This document shows, piece by piece, positions 50,606 through 61,412 of a stretch of 64,000 nucleotides of DNA (position 1 is its first letter; each line of letters opens with the position of its first letter). The translations under genes were made by a program, and so were the position numbers. The stretch covers positions 27,417,814-27,481,813 of the forward strand of contig CM064632.1 in assembly GCA_032717465.1 (NCBI GenBank), read 5' to 3'. Below the pieces are notes generated by a model. That model did not search any database, had not been told where the DNA came from, and saw only the letters and a list, made by a program, of their open reading frames with translations. Source of the DNA: Coenobita brevimanus. Its lineage: Eukaryota > Arthropoda > Malacostraca > Decapoda > Coenobitidae.

Positions 50606-51470
50606 TTTGGCAATTTTTTTTTTCAGTTTGAGATGAAGGGGGTTAATGAAGACTATTTTTACTCCTCCGGTTTCCAAAGCGTCTTCTAAGCTGAAAAGAT
50701 GTGTTGAAACAGCAAGAATATGGACGTTGTGAAGTGTTAACAAATGACAACACTTACGGTACCCCAAGACAGCTGGACCTTTACCCACAGGCATAGGTAA
50801 TCTCCTCACTTCGTACCCCTTTCTTGCACCTGTATTACCCTGGTCATCACAGAACCCTAATACAGCCTTGTGGGTCGAGCTGGGTGAAGTTCAGGGCGAA
50901 ATAAGCAATATTTGAAGTCACACACGTAAGCACAGACTTGTCACAGTTTCACCTCGAATGACGCCGAACCTGATCATCTGGATAGACTGACAAACACCAA
51001 GTGACCAAAGGGAAGCGGGCACCGGGGGGGGGGGGGGACAGGGGCAAGACATCTCTAGTTGCACGAAATAGTAAACATTGCAATATTCTCTATTTTGAAG
51101 GCTACGCAAAGCCTCACGATCCCACTCTTGGCAGGAGTGTAATATACATAACCTCCCATATGTGTAACGATCGTGGAAGTATGATTTAATTAAGAGAAAT
51201 GAGGAAATATCAAGAGATGGCTTTGAGGTATCAATTTTTCCGGATCAACGAATCACAACGCTTCCACGCCCAGGCCTTGTCAGTCTCCCACCACACTTGC
51301 CAAATGTACGATGTCATAATTCAACATGATGGTAAAGGTTATGAATGGATGACGTGATGGGCATTTAGAACTGCAATATTTTCCTTTCCTCCAGGTTTCT
51401 GGCTAAGGGAAGGAAAAATAATACTATACCTATGAAAAATCTCAAATATATGGAGCTTAGCATGTCCTGC

Positions 51471-51474
<4 letters not shown>
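50606..51474. other. No recognisable gene
   Basis: A G run at 51025-51037. Nothing else recognised. Confidence 0.5.

Positions 51475-51510
<36 letters not shown>
51475..51510. repeat. (CT)n microsatellite
   Basis: About 36 bp of CT. 51511-51787 holds nothing recognised. Confidence 0.95.
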
Positions 51511-51511
<1 letters not shown>

Positions 51512-51787
51512 AGTCTAACGAATGAAAAAAATAATGTAAGATGGTAGAGGCTTTCTAACAATCAGAGAATCGACAGAGAAAAACGAAGGAATTTAATTAT
51601 TAGGTCGACCTTTAAATGGTTCCCTCGCACCTCCTCCCCAGGGATTTAATTTTGCATATGAAATGCCCATCACCAAGCGGGGTATAAATTTCCCATGGTC
51701 ACGTCTTTTCTTATGTTCTATTCCACCAAACGCTAGGCTATCATTAGAATATTAGAGATGTCCTGACCGTGAGAGAATTAAAGGTAA

Positions 51788-51994
51788 TATACGGTACTCT
51801 GTTCACTTTACCTTGGCCTAAATTGCCATCCCTCAATCTTAAATGTTGGGATAAAACACATTAGAATATGCCAGTCACGAGGAAGCGCTACAGAATGGAT
51901 GTAAGCCACAGCATTGTCTTTTTCTGCCACTGAGCTACGTGAAATATGTTGCAAAAGGATGAATATCTGGGCCAAGTTAAGTGAATGAACTATA
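51788..51994. mobile_element. Mite-C copy with both ends
   Basis: The left end has GTTCACTTTACCTTGGCC and the right end GGGCCAAGTTAAGTGAATGA then ACTATA. The interior has AGAATATGCCAGTCACGAGG. Confidence 0.75.
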
Positions 51995-52014
51995 GTGATA
52001 ATTATCTGTGACTC

Positions 52015-52150
52015 CAATTATTCACTATTATTCACTTTTAGCTGAGGAAAATCGCCTGGTGTTATTTATAATACAATACTACTAGAGTTGTCCTGACCAT
52101 GAGATGGTTAATGGTGCCAGTACTGACACTCCCAGGCTGCCATGACTCCC
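52015..52150 (+). repeat. Rep-E copy
   Basis: TTTTAGCTGAGGAAAATCGC then CTGGTGTTA, GTCCTGACCATGAGATGGTT and CACTCCCAGGCTGCCATGAC. It is followed by poly-A at 52166-52203. Confidence 0.6.
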
Positions 52151-52239
52151 TTTCAATTGGCGTGACAAAAAAAAAATTAAAAAAAAAAAAAAAAAAAAAA
52201 AAACGCTATCATGAAGAGATTTATGATTATATTACCGGT

Positions 52240-52335
52240 ACCACATTTCCTCTCCCTGTTCCCACCCTCTTCCCTCCCACCACCTTTTCCTTCCCTACTC
52301 CTCTTCCCTCACGTCCCCACCAACCTCCCCCTTGA
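52240..52335. repeat. Pyrimidine-rich stretch left of the palindrome
   Basis: CT-rich DNA containing CCTCACGTCCCCACCAACCT, which recurs on the other side of the palindrome at 52881-52907. Confidence 0.75.
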
Positions 52336-52382
52336 AGACAGAAACCTGTACTGTACACAGGAAAAATCATCTGATAAATTAC

Positions 52383-52454
52383 CAATATGCCGGGAATCGA
52401 ACCCGGGACTCTCAGGTGAAAGCCAGGCAGCATACCACTGCACCACGACCAGGT
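52383..52454 (-). repeat. tRNA-Glu-like sequence, left arm of palindrome
   Basis: On the minus strand: A-box-like TGGTGCAGTGG, an anticodon-loop-like CTTTCAC (TTC) and a perfect T arm with B box GGGTTCGATTCC. The two acceptor strands do not pair and the anticodon stem is poor, so it is a tRNA-derived repeat or pseudogene rather than a working tRNA. Confidence 0.7.
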
Positions 52455-52737
52455 AAAAGGTGACTGACATTGTCACAATCTTGTAACCAATGTCCCTCCG
52501 TCCCCACTGTGGGCATGAAGAGGATGAGTTAACCCTCTGGCACTCGGGCAAGTAGATGCTTTTAATCTATCCCAAGCACTTACGGCAAGTCAGAATAAAG
52601 AGACTTGCCGTAAGTGCTTGGGATAGATTAAAAGCATCTACTTGCCCGAGTGCCAGAGGGTTAACTCATCCTCTTCATGCCCACAGTGGAGTCGGAGGGA
52701 CATTGGTTACAAGACTGTGACAATGTAAGTTAACTTT

Positions 52738-52812
52738 TTACCTGGTCGTGGTGTAGTGGTATGCTGCCTGGCTCTCACCCGAGAGTCTCGGGTTCGATTC
52801 CCGGCATATTGG
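52738..52812 (+). repeat. tRNA-Glu-like sequence, right arm of palindrome
   Basis: Plus-strand partner of the left copy: TGGTGTAGTGG, CTCTCAC at the anticodon loop (CTC instead of TTC) and GGGTTCGATTCC. It has the same defects in the acceptor stem. Confidence 0.7.
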
Positions 52813-52827
52813 TATTTCATCAGATAA

Positions 52828-53100
52828 CCTCCCCCTTCTTTCCTCCCTCATGCCCCCACTAACCTTCCCCTCCTTTCCTCCCTCACGTCCCCACCAACCT
52901 CCCCCTCCTTTCCTCCCTCACGCCCCCATCAACTTCCCCCTCCTTTCCTCTCTCACGCCCCCATCAACTTCCCCCTCCTTTCCTCCCTCTCCCCTCTCCA
53001 TTCCTCTTCTTTATCCTTTCCTTTCTTTTACAGTCTTCCCTCTCTCTTCACCTCTTTTTATCCTCTTCTCTATTATCCTTTTTCCCTCTCCCCTACTCAC
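52828..53100. repeat. Pyrimidine-rich repeat of ~36-40 bp units
   Basis: CTCCCTCACGCCCCCATCAA then CTTCCCCCTCCTTTC recurs several times, then CT-rich DNA. Confidence 0.8.
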
Positions 53101-53109
53101 AAAGTAAAA

Positions 53110-53426
53110 CACCCTCACCTAACAAGTGATTTAAAGGCAGAATATATGAACTGATGCTTTTTGCTTGACTTTCGACTTTTTACCTTTATATCTACTGACT
53201 TCTCAAAAAATGAATTACTTCGTCCTTGCCTGACCCTCAGGATTTCCACTAAGTTTGATCCAAATCAGATTAAAACTGTCTAAGGCGAAAGTGATCTTTG
53301 AAACTGTTCTCAAAATTGAATCTTTCTCTTTAGCTGCCCTACAGTCTTTCCAGTTTTGTCAAAAAGAATATAAAGTTTAAGTTACAGTTTTAAATAGCTG
53401 ACCTTAACCTCTGGCCTGGACTTAAG
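53110..53426. repeat. Diverged TGACCTTGACC-type repeat, left of LINE
   Basis: AAGTTTGATCCAAATCAGAT and TGACCTTAACCTCTGGCCTG resemble the ~125-bp repeats at 41095-41515. Similar sequence resumes after the LINE. Confidence 0.45.
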
Positions 53427-56400
53427 ATGGACTTTTTTGTAAATCGAATCTCTTCAACCCACACTATCTTAGCAATGGCCGCTGCAATTTTACGCTCAAA
53501 AGAAGTGGTACCTCGGATTGCCAACACCGGCAGGGTAGGGCTGGCGGTACAGGGTCCTTCCGGTCGCCATCAAGCGACTGAGCCAGTAGCGACTAGTGCG
53601 ATTTCCGGCCATGCTCGTCAGCGGAGAAGTAAAAATGCCGCCTTATTCTCCACCAACATCCGTGGGCTTAGTACCAACTAAAATTCAGTCCATTTTTTCC
53701 TACAGTCCATATCCCCTTTGGTCCTATTCCTCACAGAACCACAAATCTCACCGTCTACTGAAATATCCCCATATTGTATTCCTGGTTACCATCTCCTCAC
53801 AAACTTCCGTAATAAAGGTGGCACCTGTTGTTATATCAAATCCCAATATGCAGTTCACACCATTTTAAACTTCACTTTACGCAGTTTTGATTACTCATTG
53901 TATAAACTAAACTGTCAAAATATTACCAAATATAGGCTATCTGTGTTGTATATCGCTCCCCCAATGCTTCTTCTGAACCCAGTGTATTTGATTCCATTTC
54001 CACACAGTTGAGTAACCTTAATTTTGCCCTTAACACCGAAATTACCATCTTGGGTGATTTTAACACACATAATGTTAAATCGTTATTGCACTCTGCCAGG
54101 ACTGACGATGCTGGTCTAGAGTGGGAGCTGTTTGCAGAATCGTTTAATTGCACGCAACTGATAAAGCAACCAACCAGAATACCAGATAATCCTGACCATA
54201 ATGCCCATCTTTTGGATCTGTTCCTGACAAATAATCCTGATCAGTACAGGATTAAGGTATTGTTTCCACTTGGATCCTCTGACCACAATCTCATCAAAGC
54301 CTCATTAGTTAGCCCCCCCAAACCTCCCCATACTGAACCTGTCAGGGTGACCCGATGGCACTTTGATAGGGCAAACTGGGATGAATTTAGAAATTATCTT
54401 GCTGACATTCCATGGCAGTCTTTCTTCTCTAGTGATGTCAATTCACCCACTCCCAGATTTGCGATTTAATACTAGCTGGTATGGATTTATTCATACCAAG
54501 TCAACAGTTCACTAAAAGATCGAACTCTCCAAAATGGTTTGATAGCAAATGTGCCAGAGCAACAGCCCAAAAGTCATCAGCATATAACTATTACTTGAAA
54601 TAAAAAACACCTGAATCACTCTCAATTTAAAATTGCTAGAAACCATGCAAAAGCTGTATTAAATCTATCTAAATCAAACTTTCTTCAAAAGCAAGCATCA
54701 AAACTACTTAACAACCCTAATGACAATAGAATATTCTGGTCAACTCTCAATTCTTTCAATAATAACTTTAACAAGTCATCATCCATTCCCCCACTAAAAT
54801 CTCCAGATGGCAACATTACAAATGACCCGCGTGGGAAAGCAGATATCTTTGCCAGTACATTTGCCAGAAATTCTACCTTAGAGGAAGCCAGTCAGAATGT
54901 TCCAGCTCTTGAACCTGACTCTCCCGACACTGTTCCACTTAAAATACAGACAAGGTACGTGAAATCCATCCTAGACAATTTACCTACCAACAAAGCACCA
55001 GGCCCAGATGGAATTCCGCCAATTGTTTTGAGAAAGTGTTCCCCAGAACTTGCCTCTGTTCTTGCAAAATTATTCAGACTATGCATACGTACTTCTTCAT
55101 TCTCTAATTCATGGAAAGAAGCCAATATCCACCCAATTCCAAAGAAAGGAAGTTCCTCTGACCAATCTGATTAAAGACCAATAGCTGTCACATCTTCTCT
55201 TGGTAAGGTTTTTGAAACTGTAATTAATAGGCACACAGTTAAACATCCTGAATCCAACAACTTAATTAGTGATAGACAATATGGTTTTCGCCAAGAAAGA
55301 TCCATCATTGACATAATCTCCTGACTCCTACCATCCATCAATCAATCGACCTAGATGAAGAAACTCATACAGTGGCCCTTGATATTTCTCGAGCTTTCGA
55401 CAGTGTGCGGCACCGTTCCCTGTTGTCCAAACTCCCTTGCTATGGACTAAATTCATTTGATCCTTTGATTTCATCATATCTCAGGAATAGAAAAATAAGA
55501 GTAAAAGTAGATGATGTATATTCCAATTTCCACTCAATTAACGCCACCGTGCCGCAGGGATCAGTTTTGGCACCAACCCTGTTCCTCGTTCATATTAATG
55601 ATCTCTTATCTGTCACCCACAATCCCATCCATTCATATGCAGATGACTCAACACTTCATAGTTCATTCACACTCAGACATCCATTTACAAAGTCCGATAT
55701 CTCTAACTCTCAACTCAGTACAGCCATCTCTTTAAATCAAGACTTATCCACGATCAGTGAATGGGGACAAAATAACCTTGTCTCATTTAATGCTAGTAAA
55801 ACTAAATATGTACAATTTACTAATAGACAGGTATTGCCAGAATCGTATATTACCTTCAATGCTACAAATATTCCCATTTCCAAAACTATTGAAATTCTCG
55901 GCGTCTCGCTTAACAGTGCCCTCAGGTGGACCTCTCATGTTAGATCACTTGCTAAAACCGCCTCAAAGAAACTTGGATAATTATACAGAGTCCGTAACTT
56001 CTTCACTGACGAGCAGTTAGTTATAATTTGTAAGAGTCATGTGTGCTCTCAGCTTGAATACTGCTCACCCTTGTGGAGTGGATGTGGTGAGGTTGCATTA
56101 AAACAAGTTGACAAAATGCAGAACAAAGCTGTTAGAATTATTAATAATCCTGCTATTACTAATAAACCACCTCCCCTACAAGTAAGAAGGAATGTTGCCT
56201 CCCTTGCATTATTTTACAGATATTTCTATAGCAAATGCTCAGACGAAGTTGCGTCCATGGTGCCACCTCTCCATGCCTTCCCTTGTGCTACACGGGCAGC
56301 TGGCAGCGCTCATGACTGGAATGTCACTCAGCCATACTGCAGAACTTCTGCCTATCAGAATTCTTTCATTCCCCGAACTGCATCTCTCTGGAACTCGCTT

Positions 56401-56480
56401 CTCCAGAGGTGTTTCCCTCCAAACTTCAACCTACTGCAGTTCATGTCTAACTGTTACAGATATTTTATAAAGAGGACACC
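53427..56480 (+). pseudogene. Jockey/CR1-like LINE, endonuclease and reverse transcriptase, decayed
   Basis: A non-LTR retrotransposon reading frame broken by several frameshifts and stops. The endonuclease part begins near FSTNIRGLSTN (53651-53683), shifts frame near 54000, and shows ITILGDFN (54041-54064) and SSDHNLI (54277-54297). Reverse transcriptase starts near NKAPGPDGIPP (54989-55021). It has stops at 55172 (TAA) and 55322 (TGA) and a shift near 55350. It continues with ALDISRAFDSV, VPQGSVLAPTLF and the catalytic YADDS (55636-55650). A stop at 55978 precedes the C-terminal SHVCSQLEYCSPLWSG region, which runs to about 56480. No poly-A tail is clear. The clade call is by motif recognition (Jockey/CR1 group, common in crustaceans). 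At least five lesions make it inactive. Confidence 0.85.
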
Positions 56481-56979
56481 AGTAATCTGGTGCATGGATT
56501 TTTTTTTTTATTCATTTGTTTTTCCTTCCTCTATTCTGTTAAAAAAGAAAAAATCCTCCCACAAAAACTGGCATGGACTAAATTGGATGACAACTGATCA
56601 AATTGATCTTGCCATATGACCTTGACCATTGTCCCACTAATCTCCAAAACACATGTATCATCTTGGCTGACCCTTAACCCTTTAATTGAATTTGGTTAAA
56701 ATGTGGGAAAAACTGAGTTAGTTTCCATTCATTTACAAATACAGTTAATTATCATGCAACGTGACCTAGATCGTTATTTATTTATTTATTTTATTATTTT
56801 TTACAGAAATCCTTCGTCCTTGCATTACCTCCAACAATTCCATCAACACTGGTTCAAAACGGAACAAAATTGTTCAAGTTGTTCTTGCCATATTAGCTTT
56901 ACCTCTGACCTTTCCTGTGACCTTGACCTTTGTCTGTTATACCCGCGCTCGTGGTGCAACAGCGAGTGTTGTTTTGAGC

Positions 56980-56980
<1 letters not shown>
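56481..56980. repeat. Diverged TGACCTTGACC-type repeat, right of LINE
   Basis: CATATGACCTTGACCATTGT (56614) and TGTGACCTTGACCTTTGTCT (56917) resemble the repeats left of the LINE, so the LINE probably inserted into such a repeat. T runs lie near 56499-56509. Confidence 0.5.
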
Positions 56981-57035
<55 letters not shown>

Positions 57036-57214
57036 CATCTTCCTGTATACGTATATATGATTGTATGTATGTTTGCTTGTATTTTTTAATGTATGTATAT
57101 TAGCATGTATGCACAATCCATTAGCGTGTGTAACATACTGTTTGAGTGTGTTTATGTACTATGTATGTTATGTGAGTGTTTACGCAATGTTCGTTTGTAT
57201 AATTATATACGTGG

Positions 57215-57281
<67 letters not shown>
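56981..57281. repeat. (TG)n microsatellites
   Basis: (TG)n at about 56981-57032 and 57215-57281, with TGTATGT-rich DNA between. Cysteine/valine-repeat frames are artefacts. Confidence 0.95.
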
Positions 57282-57282
<1 letters not shown>

Positions 57283-57304
57283 ATTCCGTGTTCCGCCTTC
57301 GAGC

Positions 57305-58022
57305 TCTCAAAATTCGTCACAAAGAAGCAAGAGAGGAGGAGGAGGAGGAGGAGGAGGAGGAGGAGGAGGAGGAGGAGGAGGAGGAGGAAGGTAACAGACA
57401 GGATGATGATTGAGATGAAAGGTGATATAGGGAATATGCAGGAGGATGTGAAACAAGACAGTTAGCGGATAAGGCAAGGGATAGGAGGAGAGAGGAAGGT
57501 TAGAAAGGGATGAAGAGAGAGAAAGAGGACAGACGAGGGAAGAGGGGTAGGTTGACAGGAAAGGGGAGATATGGATGTTGAGAAGAGAAAGAGAGAGGCA
57601 GGGAATGAAAAAGGAGACTAAAAAGAAAACTGTAAGAGAAAGGAAAAGAGAAGAGAAAGAACGAGAAGAGGGAAAGAGAGATAAGATAAAGAGGAACGAA
57701 ATATGACAGAAACCAGGGAGAAGAGTGAATGAACATGAGAGAGGGAAAAGTGGAGGAGGAGGAAAGAGGTGTGACTGAGGAAGAAGAGAAGAAAGAGATT
57801 GCCGAAATAAAGAAACAAGGAAATGAGTAAGGAAGGAGGAAGAGAAGAAAGACACGTAATGGAGAAAACGGAGAGATGATGATGATGATAATGACGAGAG
57901 GTAAGAGAAGAGAGAGGGAGAGGAAATGGAGAGGAGTGGATGGAGAGGAAGAAGGGAAGTGGAAGAGGAGATGGACGACAACGATGATGAAGATGATGAT
58001 GATGATGAAGAGGAGGAATAGA

Positions 58023-58060
<38 letters not shown>
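57305..58060. repeat. Purine tract with (GGA)n and (GA)n
   Basis: (GAG)n at about 57332-57388, then GA-rich DNA for about 650 bp ending with (GAT)n near 57985-58007 and (GA)n at 58028-58058. The long minus-strand serine/leucine/proline frame is an artefact. Confidence 0.92.
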
Positions 58061-58061
<1 letters not shown>

Positions 58062-58373
58062 GAAGTGATAACTGTGATTATCGTATTTTGCACTTCACGA
58101 CATGTCACAAAAGCCACACAATTTCAACATCCAGGTTTGTTTATGCGAAATGTTTTCTGAATTTCAAACATTAATTAAATCGCCCTCAATTGATATTTTT
58201 TTCCTCCGGGTTACATGGGGAAATAAATCTGACTTTATAGTCGAGTTTGGTCCAATTTACACTTTTCCAACGCCAGCCGCTGATGTCAGAGGAATAACAG
58301 TGCAATTTCTGTGGATCTTTTCTCTCGTTGAAATTCAGGCAAAGTTACCAGCATGTGAAATTACCAAGAGCTG
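58061..58373. other. No recognisable feature
   Basis: A plus-strand frame of about 90 codons (58102-58374) with ordinary composition but no domain I recognise. Confidence 0.4.
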
Positions 58374-59000
58374 AAGCTTGGTGGACTTAGGAGGCTCCCT
58401 GACACCGCTTCCTTATTCGTTATTGTATAGAGCACCTGTTCTGGTGGGTTTAGGAGGTTCCCTGACACCTGTTCCTGTTTATTCTTTTTACATACTACAA
58501 TTATTATCGTGGGTGTAGGAGGCTCCGTGACACCTCTCTGGTTCATCATTTTTGTATGGTACACTTACACATGTTCTTCTGGGTTTGGGAGGCTCCCTGA
58601 CACAGATTCCTTTCCTTAGATTACCTGTTCATTACTGCAGAGTACACCTGTTCTGATGGACTTCGGATGCTCCCTGGCACCACTTCTTTCGTTTTCTTTC
58701 CTATAAAACACCTACTTTCGTGGGCTTCGGAGGCTCCCTTACACAGCACCCTTGGATTATTGTTCATTGCATAGTGCACTTAGGAGACTCCCTAACACCC
58801 CCTTTCGTTATTTACTGTATACCTGCTCTATGGGACTTAGCAGCTTCCTTAGGTTATACGGTACACCTGTTCTCGTGGGTTTAGGAGGCTCCCTAGCCCT
58901 CTTTCGTTTATTTTTTAAAAACTATATCACACCTGTCCTCGTGGGCTTAGGAGGCTCCCTGATACCTCCTATAATAATTATCATTACTATGCAGTACACC
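58374..59000. repeat. ~70-bp tandem array, about nine units, Mite-A-like core
   Basis: Each unit carries GGGTTTAGGAGGCTCCCTGA then CACCTCTTCC-like sequence and a T-rich part with TTATT. This core resembles the Mite-A end (GGAAGCTCCCTAACACCTCT), so the array may have grown from a Mite-A terminus. Between cores lie TACACCTGTTCT-type blocks. Confidence 0.8.
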
Positions 59001-59068
59001 TTAAACACCCCCAATCTAATGACGTGTTTTTTTCTTTGTATTCTTGCTATGAAGAGATGACTTTATTC

Positions 59069-59075
<7 letters not shown>

Positions 59076-59117
<42 letters not shown>
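59076..59117. repeat. (GA)n microsatellite
   Basis: About 42 bp of GA. Confidence 0.95.
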
Positions 59118-59119
<2 letters not shown>

Positions 59120-59239
59120 GTGAATGCAGACGGTTCCCAACCGTCACTAAAAATTCCATCTCCTACACTTGAGAAAATCGTGAGAGGGGCAGCGAGAATA
59201 CAGCAATACACATGCGTCATGGGGATGAGGTGGTTAGTC

Positions 59240-60920
59240 CAGTAAGAGCCGTAGTGATGGCAGAAAATACATCAGCTGAAGAAATTTTAATGTCAGCCAT
59301 GAAGAAGTCAGAGGGGGGAAGTGATGGAGGAACAGCACCAGAATCGCCTAAGGTGGAATTGGAGGAGAAAGTCTGAGCAAAGAGATCAGCTTTATCAGTA
59401 GAAGAAATAACTAGAGAGCCATCAGAGTAGAAAAGAGGAGGAAAGGATGATGAGGTAAAGTTGTTAGAAAGGTTTCTGGCATGGTGCCTGAAAAAGAGGG
59501 AAGAATTCGAGTTGGAGAGTTGAGAGTCTTTAGTACGGATGAAATTATTTTTAGCAGAGCGAAGAACGGACTTAGCAAAATTGCGGGCAGAAACATAAAA
59601 AAGATGTGATTCAAGGGTGGGTTGGCTCCGGCACCTTTTATAGGCCCTCTCCTTGTTGTGGACAGCATTAGAACAAGCGCGATTAAACCAAGGCTTTCTT
59701 GCATTAGACAAAGGACATGAGAAAGGAATGTATGCAACCATGCCCGAGAGAATAACCTCCGTAATGCGCAAGGCACACTTAGATGGCTCCCAGCCATGAA
59801 AGCAATAATCATTCCAGGAAAAATCAAAGAAGTACTGTCTTAGGGCCTCCCAATCTGCAGCTCCAAAGTGCCACAGTCGCCGTTTCTTTGAAGGGTCCAC
59901 AGGCCATACTGGAGCGATAGGACAGGTTAAGGTGATAAGGCTGTGACTGGAGGAGCCCAATGGAGAGAAAAGATATACAGTGTAAGCAGAAGGATTAGCT
60001 GTAAGGAAGAGGTCAAGCATGTTGGAGCTCTCTCCAAGGTGGTAAGGGATACGGGTAGGGTGCTGTACAAGCTGCTCTAGGTCATTAAGGATAGAAAAGA
60101 TGTAGGCTTGTTCACCAGGTGGATCCGTGAAAGGAGTGGAGAGCCAAAGGTGGTGGTGAACATTGAAATCTCCTAGAATGGAGATTTCAGAGAAAGGAGA
60201 AATGGACAGAACATACTCCACCGCAGAAGGAAAAGTCAAAGAATTCCCGAAAATCAGTAGAATTAGGGGATAAGTAAACAGTGCAGATATATTTAGTCAG
60301 AGAATGACAGGAAAGCCGAAGCCAGAGAGTACAGAATTCAGAAGAATCAAGTTCAGGAACACGAGAGCAAGATAAGTCGTTTCGTACATATACACAACAG
60401 CCACCACTGGCTTTGAAATGAGTATAGAGAAAGTAGGAGGATATAGAAAAGGGTTTGCTGTCAGTTGCCTCAGACAGCAGAGTCTCAGTTAAAAAGAGAA
60501 TGTGAGGTTTAGAAGAGGAGAGGTTGTGTTCAACTGAGAGAGAGTTGGAGGAAAGGCCACGAATGTTGCAGAAATGAAGAAGTGAGTCAGACATGGTTCC
60601 AGGCAACTCATAGAGTCTGCACCGGGAGAGGGGCGGATGGTGGGGGCATTTGTGGTCCCCCCTTCCCCTTGGGACTCCGAAGCAAGGTCTAAGTTCGCCA
60701 TTTTTCTTTTATAATTTTGAAAAGGAAGTGTAGTGTGTAGTTTGGTGTTGACAGAGAAACTTGTATTAAAGAGCATGCTGGGCTACTCTCTGTGTTAATG
60801 AAACACTGAAAAAGTTCAGCAAAGGGGGATGGTTGGGAACTAGTCCTGAGGGCTGATGAAACGGGAGCTCCAGCACTCCCTGTCATCAGCTTTCCATCCA
60901 CCTTGGGAGTACTACCCTGT
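59240..60920 (-). pseudogene. Jockey/CR1-like LINE, 5' half with endonuclease only
   Basis: Minus strand. The 5' part (60600-60920) encodes a short variable leader. The endonuclease domain starts near FCNIRGLSSN, continues through HILFLTETLL and GGCCVYVRND, then changes frame near 60236 (one extra base in a T run), and goes on with SEISILGDFNVH and LGSSSHSLITL. In this last motif the usual SDH reads SSH, so a catalytic-type residue is altered. A linker of about 250 residues follows. Sequence stops near 59240, just before the reverse transcriptase would begin. The family is related to, but clearly different from, the LINE at 53427-56480. A copy that keeps its 5' half and lacks its 3' half is not a simple 5'-truncated insertion. 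Confidence 0.85.
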
Positions 60921-60944
60921 TCGACTGGTGCTACAGTCTACTCC

Positions 60945-61240
60945 TCTGCATATAACGCCTTGGTATTCTGTTCTGCATATTACGCCTTGATATTCTGTTC
61001 TGCATATTACGCCTTGATATTCTGTTCTGCATATTACGCCTTGATACTCTGTTCTGCATATTACGCCTTGATATTCTGTTCTGCATATTACGCCTTGATA
61101 TTCTGTTCTGCATATTACGCCTTGATATTCTGTTCTACATAAGCCTTGATATTCTGTTCTGCATATTACGCCTTGATATTCTGCTCTGCATATTACGCCT
61201 TGATATTCTGTTATGCAGTTTACGCCTTGATATTCTCTGT
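60945..61240. repeat. 27-bp minisatellite, about eleven units
   Basis: The unit is TTCTGCATATTACGCCTTGA then TATTCTG. Because 27 is a multiple of three, frames stay open on both strands (AYYALIFCS on plus). One unit has a small deletion near 61138. The array runs directly into a Mite-A end on the right. Confidence 0.95.
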
Positions 61241-61296
61241 CAGTTAAGGAAGATCCATAACACCTGTTCCTTAGCGATTCACTTCTCAACACGGGG
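61240..61296 (+). mobile_element. Mite-A left end, solo
   Basis: GGAAGATCCATAACACCTGT then TCCTTAGCGATTCAC. The outer part (TGATATTCTCTGTCAG) merges with the last minisatellite unit. Confidence 0.65.
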
Positions 61297-61412
61297 GGAG
61301 TCAGCTGGGGGAGGGCAGTCATATGGTGGGTGACAGAGCGACTTGGAAGAGTTTTGTCTGCGGCCACCCTTTGCGGGATTAGGGCGTCGGGCTGTAGATA
61401 GACAGATAGAGT
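61297..61412 (+). mobile_element. RTE-like LINE 3' end fragment
   Basis: Plus-strand copy of the LINE end at 10177: GTCTGCGGCCACCCTTTGCG then GGATTAGGGCGTCGGGCTGT and a (GATA)-type tail. It encodes the terminal CGHPLRD and the stop. Confidence 0.85.

Larger units (their letters stand above)
52365..52828. repeat. Long palindrome: ~227-bp arms, 10-bp spacer
   Basis: The left arm 52365-52591 is the inverted complement of the right arm 52602-52828 with few mismatches. The innermost ~120 bp is nearly perfect (for example GACTTGCCGTAAGTGCTTGG and GTGCCAGAGGGTTAACTCAT). The spacer is AGAATAAAGA. Each arm carries a tRNA-Glu-like sequence near its outer end, reading outward. Whether this is an inverted-repeat transposon, a tRNA-SINE dimer or a local inverted duplication is not decided by the sequence. 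Confidence 0.95.

Noticed and set aside
52383..52812. A pair of functional tRNA-Glu genes
   Set aside because: A and B boxes are good, but the acceptor strands do not pair in either copy and the anticodon stem is poor.
57307..58117. 224- and 205-codon minus-strand frames
   Set aside because: Serine, leucine, proline and phenylalanine-rich translations of a purine tract. No domain, and overlapping frames are equally open.
60945..61240. CRISPR-like array of short repeats
   Set aside because: Units are contiguous with no unique spacers, and the setting is eukaryotic. The same applies to the arrays at 6507-7050 and 7565-7866.
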